This document shows positions 48,423 through 59,778 of a stretch of 64,000 nt of DNA, in pieces. Positions within the stretch are counted from its first letter, which is position 1, and the number at the start of each line of letters is the position of its first letter. Made by a program: the position numbers and the translations under genes. The stretch is from Thuidium tamariscinum (Eukaryota > Streptophyta > Bryopsida > Hypnales > Thuidiaceae), in contig OX344753.2 of assembly GCA_947034885.2 (NCBI GenBank), positions 14,694,001 through 14,758,000 of the forward strand. The letters are read 5' to 3'. The notes below the pieces were generated by a model. That model was not told where the DNA came from. It was given only the letters and a program-made list of their open reading frames with translations, and ran no database searches.

Positions 48423-51025
48423 ATGGAATTTGCGTTGCTGAGTTGGGCGAGATGGATTCTAGTGGGCAGTTTATCATTAGGGGCTTCTATGCCTGGTTAT
48501 GAAGCCATGCCTGCTGATGTCGACATATACGTGGTGCTCCTGGAAGGGAAGCCCGTTGTTGTATATATAGTGGAGATTCCTGGTTTGCGAGACACAGCCA
48601 AGTACTTCACAAATGACTGGAAGAAACATCATTGAAGGTATGTTGTACCGTTTTTTGGAAACTTTGAAGTCTCTTGTTAGGTCCACTTATTATGAAACAC
48701 ACTTGCATTCATATTGATTGTTTATCACATCTTTTTACATCTATTTTTGAGTTTTTCTCATAATGTTGGCGTGTCACCTTCTCAATCACTTGACCAGTAG
48801 GTGAAAATTGCATTCTTAAGGGCAACACTGCTACCATAAGTCTTCGGTAGTCAGTGATCTTTAGCCAGAAGATATGACCAAGAATCTTTCTTTTTCTCTT
48901 CTTCTAGAGTTTGTGTACAAGATTTGGTACAGAAGTACAAAAATCATTTAATTGGAAAGCACCATTCAATTATCAGTGATGTCTTCCAGGAGCTGAAGTT
49001 TACCAAGCTCTACAGCTTCAGTCACATCCTCAATGGAGTTGTTGTTCGACTGATGTCTCACCAGGTAGAGAATCTTAAGCTCTATGAGGTCCTGATGCGC
49101 TTATATCTGATATGTGATTTTGTTAATAGTGAAAGTGACTATTGAAAAGTACATATCATACGTAAATTCTCATCTAGAGATTTCTGTGCATAAACGATTA
49201 CCAAAGATGTCCACGTAGACAGTTGCATTGTCTACCTCCTCCTGCTTTGACTACCATGTGAGGAGCAAAATCATGGCTGGGTTGTATTGAGAGTTGTATC
49301 GGTAGGATGGGATAATAGGCACAAGTAGAAGATATACTCCCTCCATTCCAAATAAGTGTCCACATTGGAAATTAGCGACCATTTTTTCTAGCAGATGATG
49401 TTTACTATTGATTGTGATCAAATAAAATTTGGACCCTTCTAAACTATGCATTTTACAATAGGGTCAATGAAATTGGTATGAAGTACATGAATTTTCAAAG
49501 CGGACACTTATTTAGGTACGGAGGGAGTGCAAATTTGTGCACTTTTAACAAGTTTGGGCACTACACAATCCAGATATCTCCATTGACGTCCTTCTAGAAT
49601 TTATGAATCCAGATTTTATAAGTTCTATAGGCACATGTTATTTTAATGTTATCATAGATTGATAACAACACTTGCGCTGGTGTGAGCGAGAATTGCACTT
49701 AAGATCTGAAACCCATTTTGGTGTGGTGGCAAATTATAATCTCGCAGACTTGTGTCCCTGCTGTAGGCTGCGAAGTTGGCGGAGCATCCCTCAGTGGTGC
49801 ATTTGCAAAAGAGTTACAAGGCGGTGTACACTCCCGAGTATCTAGGACTAAACTTATCTTTGGGGATTTGGTCGGAGATGGGTGGAGTATTGGCTGCCGG
49901 GAAAAACGTGGTTACAGGCATAGTGAACATCGGTATTGACCCTACGCACCCAAGTTTCTCGATTGCAGGAGAGAGAAGCCTAATAATTATTTAGTAAGGT
50001 TTTGAGGAGGCTGTGAGGTTGCCAAAAAGTTTCCCGCAGGCTCTTGCAATGGGAAAATGGTTGTAGCACGGCATTTTATTGCCGCTGCTAGTGGAGATGG
50101 TGTGTTTAACGCCTCTCCACGTTATGCATCCCCGTTGGACAGCGATGGTCATGGAAGGTTATTTAAATCTCTTCACTCACTCCTAGGACTCTCCTATCAT
50201 CATCATTTTAGTAGTTTTTAATGAAATGTGTATATTATTTCTATCATGCTCAATTTGAATGCAACATAATCCTCTAGTAGGGAACAAGTGTAATTGATAA
50301 AGGTAGGTGTCTACGTATTTATATGATTGAGGTTATGCAATATGTTCCACACAAATGTGTTTTTGCCTATTTCTCACTCTGTTGTGGAGAGTTTGCTGCA
50401 TGTGGAGAGTTTGCTGCAGTCACGTGGCTTCTACTACTGCTGGAAACTACGGAGTGCTAGTTGTACTCAACAATGTTACGTATGGTGAAGCAAGTGGCAT
50501 GGCACCCAGAGTGCGGTGAGTTCAATTGCCCTATATGTGAAAGTTACTGGAGCTAGACTTCATCTACCAAGCCTGTGAAAATCACCTGGCTTCTACATCG
50601 ATTAAATTAATGAGGCAAGAATGTGATAGTCTTGTATGTGGTATACACAAGTAAGGACCCTTAATTTAAACTTAGGAAGTCCTAGGCATGAACTATTGTT
50701 CTTGCACGTAGTTGTCTTTGTCAAGGAAGCAGAGCTCAGTAAGGCACTGAACTCTTGATTGAAGGGCCAAGGATTCATGGTTCTGAAACGATGAATTCAA
50801 TTTATCACACTCGGCCAAATGTAATTAGGGTAGGGATGAATTTTATGTTGGCAGGAACAGTTCATGTGAATAGGGGTAATATCTAGACTATTTCCACATT
50901 CTTGTGTTTGTTAATGCCAGGTATTCTTGTTTAAGCGAACTAACTGCAAGTTCTTTTGTTCAGAATTGCAGTTTACAAGGCATTGTTTCTGATCATAGGG
51001 GGGTTTACACCAGATGTTATTGGCA
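48423..51025 (+). pseudogene. SBT2-type subtilase, N-terminal third, broken
   Basis: Secreted subtilisin-like serine protease of the plant SBT2 type. Exon 1 (ATG at 48,423) has a signal-peptide-like start and DIYVVLLEGKPVVVYIVEIP. Exon 2 (about 48,908-49,085) has the I9 propeptide part FTKLYSFSHILNGVVV. Exon 3 (49,769-50,158) has VYTPEYLGL, then GIVNIGIDPTHPSF, then CEVAKKFPAGSCNGKMVVAR and ASPLDSDGHG. Exon 4 (about 50,420-50,513) gives SHVASTTAGNYG and VTYGEASGMAP. Exon 5 (from about 50,964) gives RIAVYKALF and GGFTPDV, then similarity ends. The oxyanion Asn and catalytic Ser regions are absent. The usual catalytic Asp-Ser/Thr-Gly reads Asn-Ile-Gly, a frameshift lies near 49,975, and stops precede the first donor and lie near 50,008. 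Introns are kept, so this is a genomic capture. Confidence 0.9.
49337..49527. mobile_element. Stowaway-like (Mariner) MITE in a subtilase intron
   Basis: The left end CTCCCTCCATTCCAAATAAG matches the complement of the right end (CTCCCTCCGTACCTAAATAA), the classic Stowaway terminus, and both arms continue with GTGTCC. TA precedes the left end; the right flank is TG, a probable mutated TA. At 191 bp it is a typical size. It sits between subtilase exons 2 and 3. Confidence 0.85.
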
Positions 51026-51723
51026 CTTGCAATAAGGTTTGTTTTCTATTGTCAAGTTGGTCACTCCAAGCCTCTCTAAGGTCCTTGACATCAAGGAAAA
51101 ACTCAGTTGTGACACGTGCGCAAACCTTGATGTACAGACATGATGAAAAGCTTTTGTTGCTAATCTTGAAGCAAAGTCTTCGTTATAGCTGTAGAATCTC
51201 AAATGGCAGTGATTTTTGTTGCCATTGCTTATTGAAGGCCATGTTTGTGTATGAATAGCTTTTGGTAACATGGATCAATATAGAAGATGTAATCAGGTCC
51301 CTCAAGGTTTTAGTACCCTCCATCCTAATTATACTCTAACTGAGTATGACTTTAAGCGTTTTGAATGTGTCACCTGTATTGAAAAAGTTGAGGAAGATTT
51401 TATTCATTTTCTAACTGAAGATGGGTATTTTTTGCAGGGAGATTGTTTGATGCTGTGCATCTGGAGGTGGCCTCCAGAGATGTACTGTATACAGGAACCA
51501 ATGCGGTAGAAACTGTCGTGACATATAATTAAAAGATAAAGTCTTCTTTCTTTACTTATGCTTTTGGTAGATTACTTAAGTAATACCAATCTCAAATAAT
51601 CATTTTTTTTGTAAAGAGAAGTGATTGTTTTAATTCTCCAATTGATTTGATTTTTGATTTTAATCAATGCCATCATCCTTATCTTTCAACAAGAGTTGAG
51701 TTACCATAGAGTTCTATTCTTTT
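51026..51723. other. DNA between the subtilase fragment and the minisatellite
   Basis: No gene recognised. It contains the second copy of the direct repeat at 51,560-51,715 (AATACCAATCTCA, TTTTAATCAATGCCATCATC, CTTTCAACAA). Confidence 0.45.
51560..51715 (+). repeat. Direct repeat flanking the subtilase segment, copy 2
   Basis: Partner of 46,990-47,130. The pair brackets the captured subtilase module in direct orientation. Confidence 0.6.
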
Positions 51724-52445
51724 GAGTGCATGTGCGTAGTCATATTTGAGTATATGTTTGTGTTCCCTTGACTGTGTATATGCATGTGTGTGTTCCATAT
51801 ATTGAGTGCGCATGTGCATGTTTGTGTTCTGTTGAGTGCGCGTGTGCATGTTTGTGTTATGTTGAGTGTGCGTGCGCATGTTTGTGTTTTGTTGAGTGCG
51901 CATGTGCATGTTTGTGTTTTGTTGAGTGCGCGCGTGCATATTTGTATTTTGTTGAGTGCGCGCGCGCATATTTGTGTTCCATTGAGTGCACGCGTGCATG
52001 TTTGTGTTCCATTGAGTGTGTGCATGCATATTTGTATTTTGTTGAGTGCGCGCGTGCATATTGTGTTCCATTGAGTGCACGCGTGCATGTTTATGTTCCA
52101 TTGAGTGCGCGCGTGCATGTTTGTGTTCCATTGAGTGCACACGTGCATATTTGTGTTCCATTGAGTGCGTGTGCGCATGTTTGTGCATGTTTGAGTGTGC
52201 GCACGCATGTTTGTGCTTGTTTAAGTGCACGCATGCATGTTTGTGTTTTCTTTAGTGCGCGCACGCATGTTTGTGTTCCATTGAGTGCATGCGTGCATGT
52301 TTGTGTTCCATTGAGTGCGTGCGCGCATGTTTGTGTTCCATTGAGTGCGTGCATGCATGTTTGTATTCCCTTGAGTGTGTGTGCATGTTTGTGTCCGATT
52401 GAGTGCGTGTATGCATGCATGTTTGTGTTGTATTGAGTGCTCCAT
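51724..52445 (+). repeat. 30-bp minisatellite, about 25 units
   Basis: The unit is roughly GTTTGTGTTCCATTGAGTGC followed by GCGCGTGCAT. Units are 30 bp over most of the array with small length changes near 52,065, 52,180 and 52,380. All six frames stay largely open, giving artefactual Cys/Ala- or Thr/His/Asn-rich frames of up to 222 codons. It is the right subterminal repeat field of the giant element. Confidence 0.93.
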
Positions 52446-52928
52446 TTTGTATGCATGCGTTAGTGTCCCATTTTTCGGTACACGCAATTGCAAGTGAAAC
52501 AAATGCATACTCCTTTGAAATAACACATGAAGAAAACAACAAATATATAAAAATAAATATGGAAAAACAAACAATGTATGCGTCCTAGTTTTTGATCATT
52601 TGATTTAGAGAATGTAATTGGATGCATTGCGCGTGCTAGCTAGCTAGTGTTTTGAAAAGAGAATTAAAAACAATGTAAGCATACACTCAAGTTTAATTTC
52701 GTTTGAATACATGTACATAAATTCCTGTAGTTGAAAGTGCACGTGCATTTTTCTTTATATATTTGAATGCGTACACATGCGTGCATATATGTATCTCTAC
52801 ATATATATACCTCTAGTTTTTTTGAAGGCACACACGTGCACATACATTGTAATTGTGTGCGATTGACAACCAAAAAATCAAGCGACTATCTATGTTTTCG
52901 AATGTTTTTTGCAATGGATTCCATTGTC
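52446..52928. other. Right subterminal DNA of the giant element
   Basis: AT-rich, with scattered GTGCATG and CACGTGCAC motifs related to the minisatellite. No gene. Confidence 0.5.
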
Positions 52929-53001
52929 ACAAAAACGTGGCAAAAAAAAACCGTAGTCGAAAATCGACTACGGGTTTTTTTTACCATGTTTTGTTATAGT
53001 G
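52929..53001 (-). repeat. Right TIR of the giant element with perfect hairpin
   Basis: Contains CCGTAGTCGA-AAA-TCGACTACGG (52,951-52,973), bounded by an A-run and a T-run, and ends ACCATGTTTTGTTATAGTG at 53,001. The TSD AAG follows. Confidence 0.9.
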
Positions 53002-56000
53002 AAGGCAGAGTATTGTGGAGTCGGTTCACAGAATAGGATAACCACATCACAGGAAGGCACATGACAGCGCTAACGGACTGACAGAGAAAGTCATACAGGG
53101 TACGACGACAGACTGCGCTGATGCCACCTGGAAATGGAGAGACCACATACATGGTAATTACGCACTGAAAGAAAGGAATGCGGACAACTGTGTCCTTGCT
53201 TACAAAAGAGTTTATTATTGTGTGAAGCCTCTCAATTACAGTGTTGTCATCTCTTCACAGAGAGAGCTCACTACCGCTGCTCATGTACAGTACTTAGGTG
53301 CACACTTCCTTACTTGCGAAGGACCCCTCAAAATACATGGCACACAACCTGTGCCACCAAAAACTGGATGACTTCCACGAAGTCATTCACAGTGACTGAC
53401 TTCTTCTATATTCCTGCAGAACTCGACTTCAACGTATGGATCATGGGTGTGAACACCCTGTTGCTCGACCACATGACACACGCTCTTGCAGAATTTGGCG
53501 TGGCCAAGGCAAGCCTACCAATGGTCCACGTCTTGTAAGTGTACTTGTTCCACTTCTCCGCTGTATAATTCATCAGCCACTGCAGCATTACGTCGAGAAC
53601 TTCCTCGCCACGCTTGTAGCGTCTCCTCCGCATGCACTGTTCCCGGGAATGCCCCATGTTCTGGACACAAGCTTGCTGTCACAAGGCGATGCTTTTTCAT
53701 GTCCGTGATCACTACAGGACAGCACATTGCACTGCCTCTCAAATAAAAGGAATGAGGACTGCATGAGTACCTTGCCCTTTGACATGCTCCTAGTCTTCAC
53801 CATGGAGGTCGCCCACTTCGGAGTCTTCAACTCCTGCAACTGCAAGCAGCACGGCAGCGGTAAACACTTACAGTGCAGTCAGTGCAGTCTCAGCACATAC
53901 TCAATCAGAAATCCATGTGCATCCTTTTTTCCAAAAACAGACACATGTACGCACAGATATTGACACTGAAGTGCGCACCGCAAGAGCAGTATGTGCACTT
54001 CTCCCACAAAGACAAGTGCTGCAGAGTTGAAGTTCTCATGCAAAAAGTGAGTGACGGCTTGTACTGTTGAAGCAGTTATGGAGTTATCACGCACATGTGC
54101 TGGGGATGAGCAGTCGCAAGAGCGCATGGTAACAAGCAACTGTGACCTACTCAGGCAAATTCGCATGGTGTCCTACTTATGTCGTGCCTTAGCACTTCCA
54201 ATTCAAAGAACAGAGTATAGTGCAGGAGAAGAAGAATTGCAGCACTTGTATGACTCTGTTATTCGAAATGGAAGGAGGACTTCAAGGGAACTTCATTGTC
54301 CAGTGTGTTTGGACGAACATGTCACCTTCATGGTGTACCCGCTCGCTTCTTGAATTCCCTACGGCATGCTACATATCATGTAATGACTAAGGACTGCATG
54401 CTTCCCATGTCGTTGACACTGTCATTTGCGGCTTCGAATTCGGGAAGCCCTTCCTGCTGCAGCAGATGAGGACTGGAGGACAGAATTTCCAGGGGTCCAA
54501 CAAGACCTTATCCACGCATGCGGACTGTACCTTTCTGTGCGGGCAACGTGAAATCATGTACTGCATGAGCCCTTCAATATTACTTCGTAGGGCACTCTGT
54601 GAATGACACAGTCCACGAAGTCGTTCGTACAGTGCTGGTGTCCATTTCGCTGTGAACCTCTCCATTCCAATTCACTGATGCAGGCCGACAGTTGGACTTC
54701 ACGACACGAACAGAACAAAGGCTAGCCAGAAGCATGACGCTGCCATAGAAGTGCGTCAACCACTGCCGCATTCTACAGTAGAAGAGAAGATGTTGTCCTT
54801 AAGAGAATTTCACATAGGAAGAGTTGGAATGGAGAGCACGAGTAAGAGAAATGTGTTGGAATTTCTTACAGGTCTATGAAGTCGGCGATCCTGAGTATAT
54901 GAAGAATTGGGAATGTTGCCCTCCACTTGCCAGACTCCTTCAGAAGAAAATGGCTGTGATTTGCTTGAAAAAAGGTCTTCCCCTGCAAGAGGAGAGCATG
55001 AGCACCGTCATTTTCTCCCCATTTTTTCATGAGCAGCATTCACGAATAGAACTGACTTCTCGAATTCAATGAATTTCATACAGGATATGAAAATTCACAA
55101 GCACAGACAATGTCATGAACTCGTAGAAGCATTCATTTTCACATGAAGGAAGCACGAATTCCTTCAATTCATATGACATGGTAATCATGCCATTCGGACG
55201 AAGTACATGGCTAACACATTTCTCATGCGCCACTGTAGTAGACAGACCGCTGTATACCTAATGAAGACAACGAGCAAGGATTGACAGAGCTTGATGGGAC
55301 GAGCACAACGAAGTCGTGGATGTTCACATGCACAGCAAGAAGACAGGCAAGAGAACAAGTGCTTCACCAAATATGAACGGTACAAGTGTAAGACGTACTG
55401 ACCTTCTTGTACATTGCGGAGGCTTCAGCTGTCGTTCCACTGCGATAGCATTTATGTGGGTAAGTTCCTGAAATATCCGCACCTATTGTTCCATGCCATG
55501 GACGTGAAAATGTCCAGGACTTGGGTTTCGGTGACCGTGACGCTGCACTACGAGGAGGTGCAAGATTTTTTGATGAGCACAGGATCTCCATCAATACCGA
55601 CGTGGCGAGGAAGAGCCTCGGAGACAGCGTACTCGATTGCGTCCTGGGTTTCATGTGCGCAGTGTGAATGTGTATGATGTGGAGTGTGGACGCATGTTGT
55701 GTAAACTCTTGCCAGACTAACAGCTATGGCTGATGTTTGTACCTGCAGTTACAGCAGTTCACGCCACCTGAAGATAAATGACATTCTAGTGCAGCGCAAG
55801 CAACATTAATCAGAAACTGGAAGAACGTGTACGTGGGCCCGGGACTTAGTGCGCCGCCAACGTCTTCAGACCTCTTCTTGGGAAGCGCGGCTGTAGCCAC
55901 CGCTGCTGTCCTAAACTAGGAGAGTCAGAATTCCTTGGTAGCCGGCGTGCACTTCAATTCACTACACCAACTTCCGCTCTAGAAATAGGGTTTTCTTCAT

Positions 56001-57956
56001 TTGTGTTCAAGGCACGCTTCCCACAGTTCCACGATGTCATCCATTTAGTGGATGAAATCATCAATTGCAATGGATGCCCTCCGGGGTCGGGCCATGGTAG
56101 CTTGGTAGGACTGCCCACTCTTTGATTTCGAAGTCGTTCTTCACAGTGGCCTCACTGTAGAATTGAATGTTGCACGCTGTTCCATGAATCGTGGTAATTG
56201 TGAAGCATTTCTAACTATGTAAGGGAGCATTTTGGAAGCGGAGTGGCCACATTTCTTTGTAGGGCGGCATGCATAGTGACTTGTTTGACGGCCGTGTTTG
56301 CTGAATGAAGGCACTTAGAAATAGGGAGTGCGGGTGCCGGTAGAACTGTGTCGTGCACCGTCAGATGCGCGAACTCGCCGTGTCGTTGCACGTGCAGCAC
56401 TGACGAGCTGGTCCCAAGGAAGCTTTTCACTCATACACTTGTTAGCAGAAATGGAAAGGAGGTGTGGGAAGTACTGGCATCGCAGTTAGTGAGGACAATT
56501 GAAGTAGCGCAGGGCTCTTCATTTCCAAGGAAATGTGTAGCATTCTCATCAAGTAGAAGCACGGTACATTACTTGGTAGTGTACTACCACTTCAGAGGCC
56601 TTTGTGGAGCACCGGAAAGAAGTTGGAGTTCTTGAAGACGTTGACGACGGAATGAACTTCATTATAGGGAAGAGGGAATTGAAGTAGGAGCTGTGGTGAC
56701 GACGTCCCTGTTCGGGAGGACGAGCTACAATTGCGAGAGGGGATTCAGTGGGAGAAGGAGCACAAGGCAAGCGATTGTCGGAGTCGTGAGGAAGGCAATC
56801 TGCAGTGGGATGTGTAGCTTTGAAGTCAGAGTTAGCATGTTCGACGGATCCGTTCAGTGGTCAATTGCATGAGCACGTCCGGCAGGTATGGAATTCTGTC
56901 GGAATTACCTTGTGAAGTAGGCAAAACTAGAGTTTAGACGTCCTGCACAGTAATGTGCCTTTCGTCAATGCCGTCGTAATACTCGAATGTCAGGGCCCGC
57001 ACCCACAACTGTTTTCTTATTGACAAGGGAATGCGTGACACTTGTGAGATGAAGTGCGCAAATCAGGTCCACTAATGAGGTGTGTAGGAGTGATTGCTTG
57101 AGTCCGTGCTGCTTCCTGCAGGTGCGTCGTGGTAGGGCACCATCGCAGTATCAGAAGTGTCATTCCTTCCGTCCGGAAATCAGTATCCGAGCACGTTTGT
57201 CGTAGTAGGCTTTCCCAGTATTGGCATGTACTTCTCAGAGTTGTGAAGCGCGTTTAGTACTCTCTATCTTAGTCGTGGATTTGGAAATGGACACTGGAAT
57301 TTTCTTCTAGGTCCACGGTACAAAGTGTGAGTGGCAAGGGAAGAGGAAGTGCCTCTGTGCAGCTGATGTGTCCTCACTTGTAGAAGTCGTGATGCACTGA
57401 AAATGTGCGTGCCATACAAATGCTTAAGGAATGGAGTAGACAGTGCTCAAGAAGCGGACTAGTCGCTTTGGGAAGGCAGTCAGGTGAGGCCATTGCTGAG
57501 TGTAGCAATTCTGTTTCTTTCTCCGGAAGTGAGCATGTATGGACTTGGACATGGCACTCCCATGTGAGTGGGCTGTGACCTCCCCCATCATTTTCTGTGC
57601 TTTGGTAGGTGCTTCTCAAGTTTTGCAGTTAGTGCCCATGAGCATATATGTAGGCCCTTGTAGGGGCTTCGCTTTGTTTCATCCGCCGCTGAGCGTAAAC
57701 CGCTGTGCATGTACAGTGTGTCCATGGCCAATGCGTTCGGCTGAATTTCTTTAAGAGCTGCAGTGCACTTCAGTATTCTGGGAATTCCGAAATCGTCAGC
57801 CACCCATTCTGTCTATTTCTTTTTTGATTAGAGGAGTGACGTCCATAGAAACGGAGTCACACGTCTGCGAATACAAGTTTCTTGTGAATATGCATGTGAC
57901 GATGTCACACTGTCAGCCGGAATCTTGAAAAAGTCGTCCGAGGAAGTAGTCCGAAA
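53002..57956. other. Central noncoding region of the outer CACTA
   Basis: A 5-kb stretch that was joined to 26,497 before the giant insertion. It has higher GC and abundant GAAGTGC/GCACTTC-type motifs (for example 53,968). No reading frame has a recognisable family; the frames of 60-100 codons are scattered on both strands. As the spacer between divergent TNP2 and TNPA-like genes it probably held their promoters. Confidence 0.5.
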
Positions 57957-58319
57957 ATGTCTGTGCATGACTGTAGCTCTGGAGAAGACGGAATGGCAGA
58001 TGAGGAATCGGTAGGGGAGTGCGATGACCCATGGGAGCAGTACTCAGTAGACCAGTATGAGGAAGACTATGACGCATATTTGGAGGACATGGTTCTTCAA
58101 TATAGTGAGCACATGGATTACTGTCGAAGAGGAATATTACGTGGATCAGACTTTCTGCGAAGCAGTGTGGACGAACTGTACAGCCAGAACATGTATACTA
58201 TTTCGTGGTTTTATGACGGATGCTACCCCTTTGACGAATGGGAGGAGAACTACGATGAATGGCTGTACCAGCAAGTGTGCCTTGCAATGGAGGAAGACCG
58301 AATCAGTGCAAACAATTGA
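57957..58319 (+). CDS. Small acidic, tyrosine-rich ORF (120 aa)
   Basis: ATG-initiated frame ending TGA at 58,317-58,319. The product is strongly acidic and aromatic: DEESVGECDDPWEQY near residues 15-29, QYEEDYDAYLEDM near 33-45 and FDEWEENYDEWLYQQV near 92-107. It has no signal peptide, membrane segment or zinc motif, and I recognise no family. It lies upstream of the TNPA-like exons on the same strand and may be a first exon of that gene or a separate accessory gene of the element. The bias to Asp, Glu, Tyr and Trp is unlike the neighbouring random frames, which supports real coding. A chance frame cannot be excluded. Confidence 0.45.
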   Translation: MSVHDCSSGEDGMADEESVGECDDPWEQYSVDQYEEDYDAYLEDMVLQYSEHMDYCRRGILRGSDFLRSSVDELYSQNMYTISWFYDGCYPFDEWEENYDEWLYQQVCLAMEEDRISANN

Positions 58320-59337
58320 ATGTTTTCTGTACACTGCAATTGGTCATCGTTAAGTATGTAGTTAGGGGACAACTTTTGCATGCGGTGATCTATGTTTCTA
58401 AGAAAGTGCAGTGGTAGTTCGGCCGCGTAGATCGGTGCGCAGTAGTACTGGAGACGACATGAACCGTCAACAGTAGCCACGGGAACAGGGGACAGTGCCT
58501 GCGACGTTGTTCTTGAAGGAGTGCTCCACGTCCATGCCGTACTTTGTTTCCTACAGAGGAGTGGCAGGTAATTGTGGGGATTCATGTCTGTCTTTCATGT
58601 CATGGAATTGGGAAAGCAATTTCCTATTCGACTGAAAGAGCTTCTTCATCAGAATCTCGAGAGTTGACTTCCGTTTTCCTACTAAGACACAAACGAACAG
58701 CAAAGGGATTCATGAAGACTTCTAAGGAGCCTTGTTTCTGGTGTAAGGCTATGAGCGCTTTCTGTCATGAGTCGTGTGTTCTCTTCTCTTGTAGAGTCTT
58801 GTCCATTGTCATCTCAATGGCACGGCAGAATGGAGGAGTGGAAGAAGTTTGATTGTTTTTTCATTGTACCATGCAGGCTTTGAGAGCAAGTGGTCGTCGA
58901 ATTGTTTGGATTATCTGGTATGCGAAGGGCACGTGTGATTTCAGGGGGACGTGTCCTTCTCATTCTTAGTACAGGTAATGTTCAATTGGAAATTGTTTGT
59001 ATTGCGAAGATGGGCAGCATTCCTTCGTGAGGTGGATATATTGTTCTTACTGCTTTTGTCGTTCTGGGCAGTGCATGTCCTCTTGCGTCTTCTCCGTGAG
59101 AATGAACAGTTCTTGGAATTCTTTGTCGTCTCCACGAGAGCGCAGAAACGCACGATGACGTTGTAGGGGGCCTGCTTGTCGATTCATTGGTGCTTGTCAC
59201 ATGCGACTGTGAGGACGGAGGGCGGAATTGTGAAGCATGTGTCGCCGCATTCTGAATTTCTCCTCTCTTCTGAATTGCAGATAATTGCAACTGAAGCTTG
59301 AAATCACTCATTTCCGCAGTTGAAAGCTTTGGCAATA

Positions 59338-59778
59338 ATGGGGTTTTCGAAGCGAAGTAATTGTGATGAAGATGGCTTCGAGACATGGGGTGTCCAGAAG
59401 AAGCCAACAACGACATCAGCAGAGGAAGAGGGGATATTTGTACATGACCCGTCCACTGCAAGCATGGGAGTTATGGGACGTCCAGGTAAGAGAGTGTTGC
59501 GAACGAAGGGTGCACCCGTCAGTGCAGAGAAGAATTTGCGGACCGCACCTGAAGGCGGACGACGTAGGAGAGGGAGACCTCCGTGTAGGAGAGATGCGGA
59601 AGTGCAGCTGACATTTGTTGTGAGCGAGGAAGAGTATGAGCTGTTGCAGGCTTTGAAGAAGCAGCCTCAGTCGAAAGGCTCCGAAGAGGGCGGTCATGCA
59701 CAGGAGGCAAGTGAATGTCAACATCAAAATTCGTTTGTGGAATTTGCAGGCATTCTCATTAACAGTCGGCAGTGGTAG
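59338..59778 (+). CDS. AT-hook protein segment, likely TNPA-gene exon
   Basis: Frame from an ATG at 59,338 to a stop at 59,778. It contains GRRRRGRPPCRRDAE, whose RGRP core is an AT-hook minor-groove binding motif. A helical stretch follows (EEEYELLQALKKQ). A GTAAGA at 59,486 could be a splice donor, so the true exon may be shorter. It sits about 1 kb upstream of the main TNPA-like frame on the same strand and could be an upstream exon giving a DNA-binding region. I recognise no named family. Confidence 0.45.
   Translation: MGFSKRSNCDEDGFETWGVQKKPTTTSAEEEGIFVHDPSTASMGVMGRPGKRVLRTKGAPVSAEKNLRTAPEGGRRRRGRPPCRRDAEVQLTFVVSEEEYELLQALKKQPQSKGSEEGGHAQEASECQHQNSFVEFAGILINSRQW

Larger units (their letters stand above)
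26498..53001. mobile_element. Giant non-autonomous Pack-CACTA element (26.5 kb)
   Basis: The left end CACTATAACAAAACATGG is repeated exactly in the complement of the right end. TIRs extend about 72 bp (26,498-26,569 and 52,929-53,001). The TSD AAG lies at 26,495-26,497 and 53,002-53,004. Repeat-rich subterminal zones follow at both ends: a TGCAAACACATG-like field at 26.7-27.4 kb and a 30-bp minisatellite at 51.7-52.4 kb. I see no transposase motif between the ends. The interior holds fragments of at least three recognisable plant genes plus unidentified exons, AT-rich repeats and small MITEs. It interrupts the outer CACTA between the TNP2 and TNPA-like genes. Confidence 0.92.

Noticed and set aside
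51768-52436. 222-codon Cys/Ala/Leu-rich open frame and several opposite-strand Thr/His/Asn-rich frames
   Set aside because: They are products of the 30-bp minisatellite, whose unit length is a multiple of three and lacks stops; every frame is equally open.
51724-52445. CRISPR-like regular array
   Set aside because: Units are contiguous, with no unique spacers, in a plant nuclear context; it is a minisatellite.
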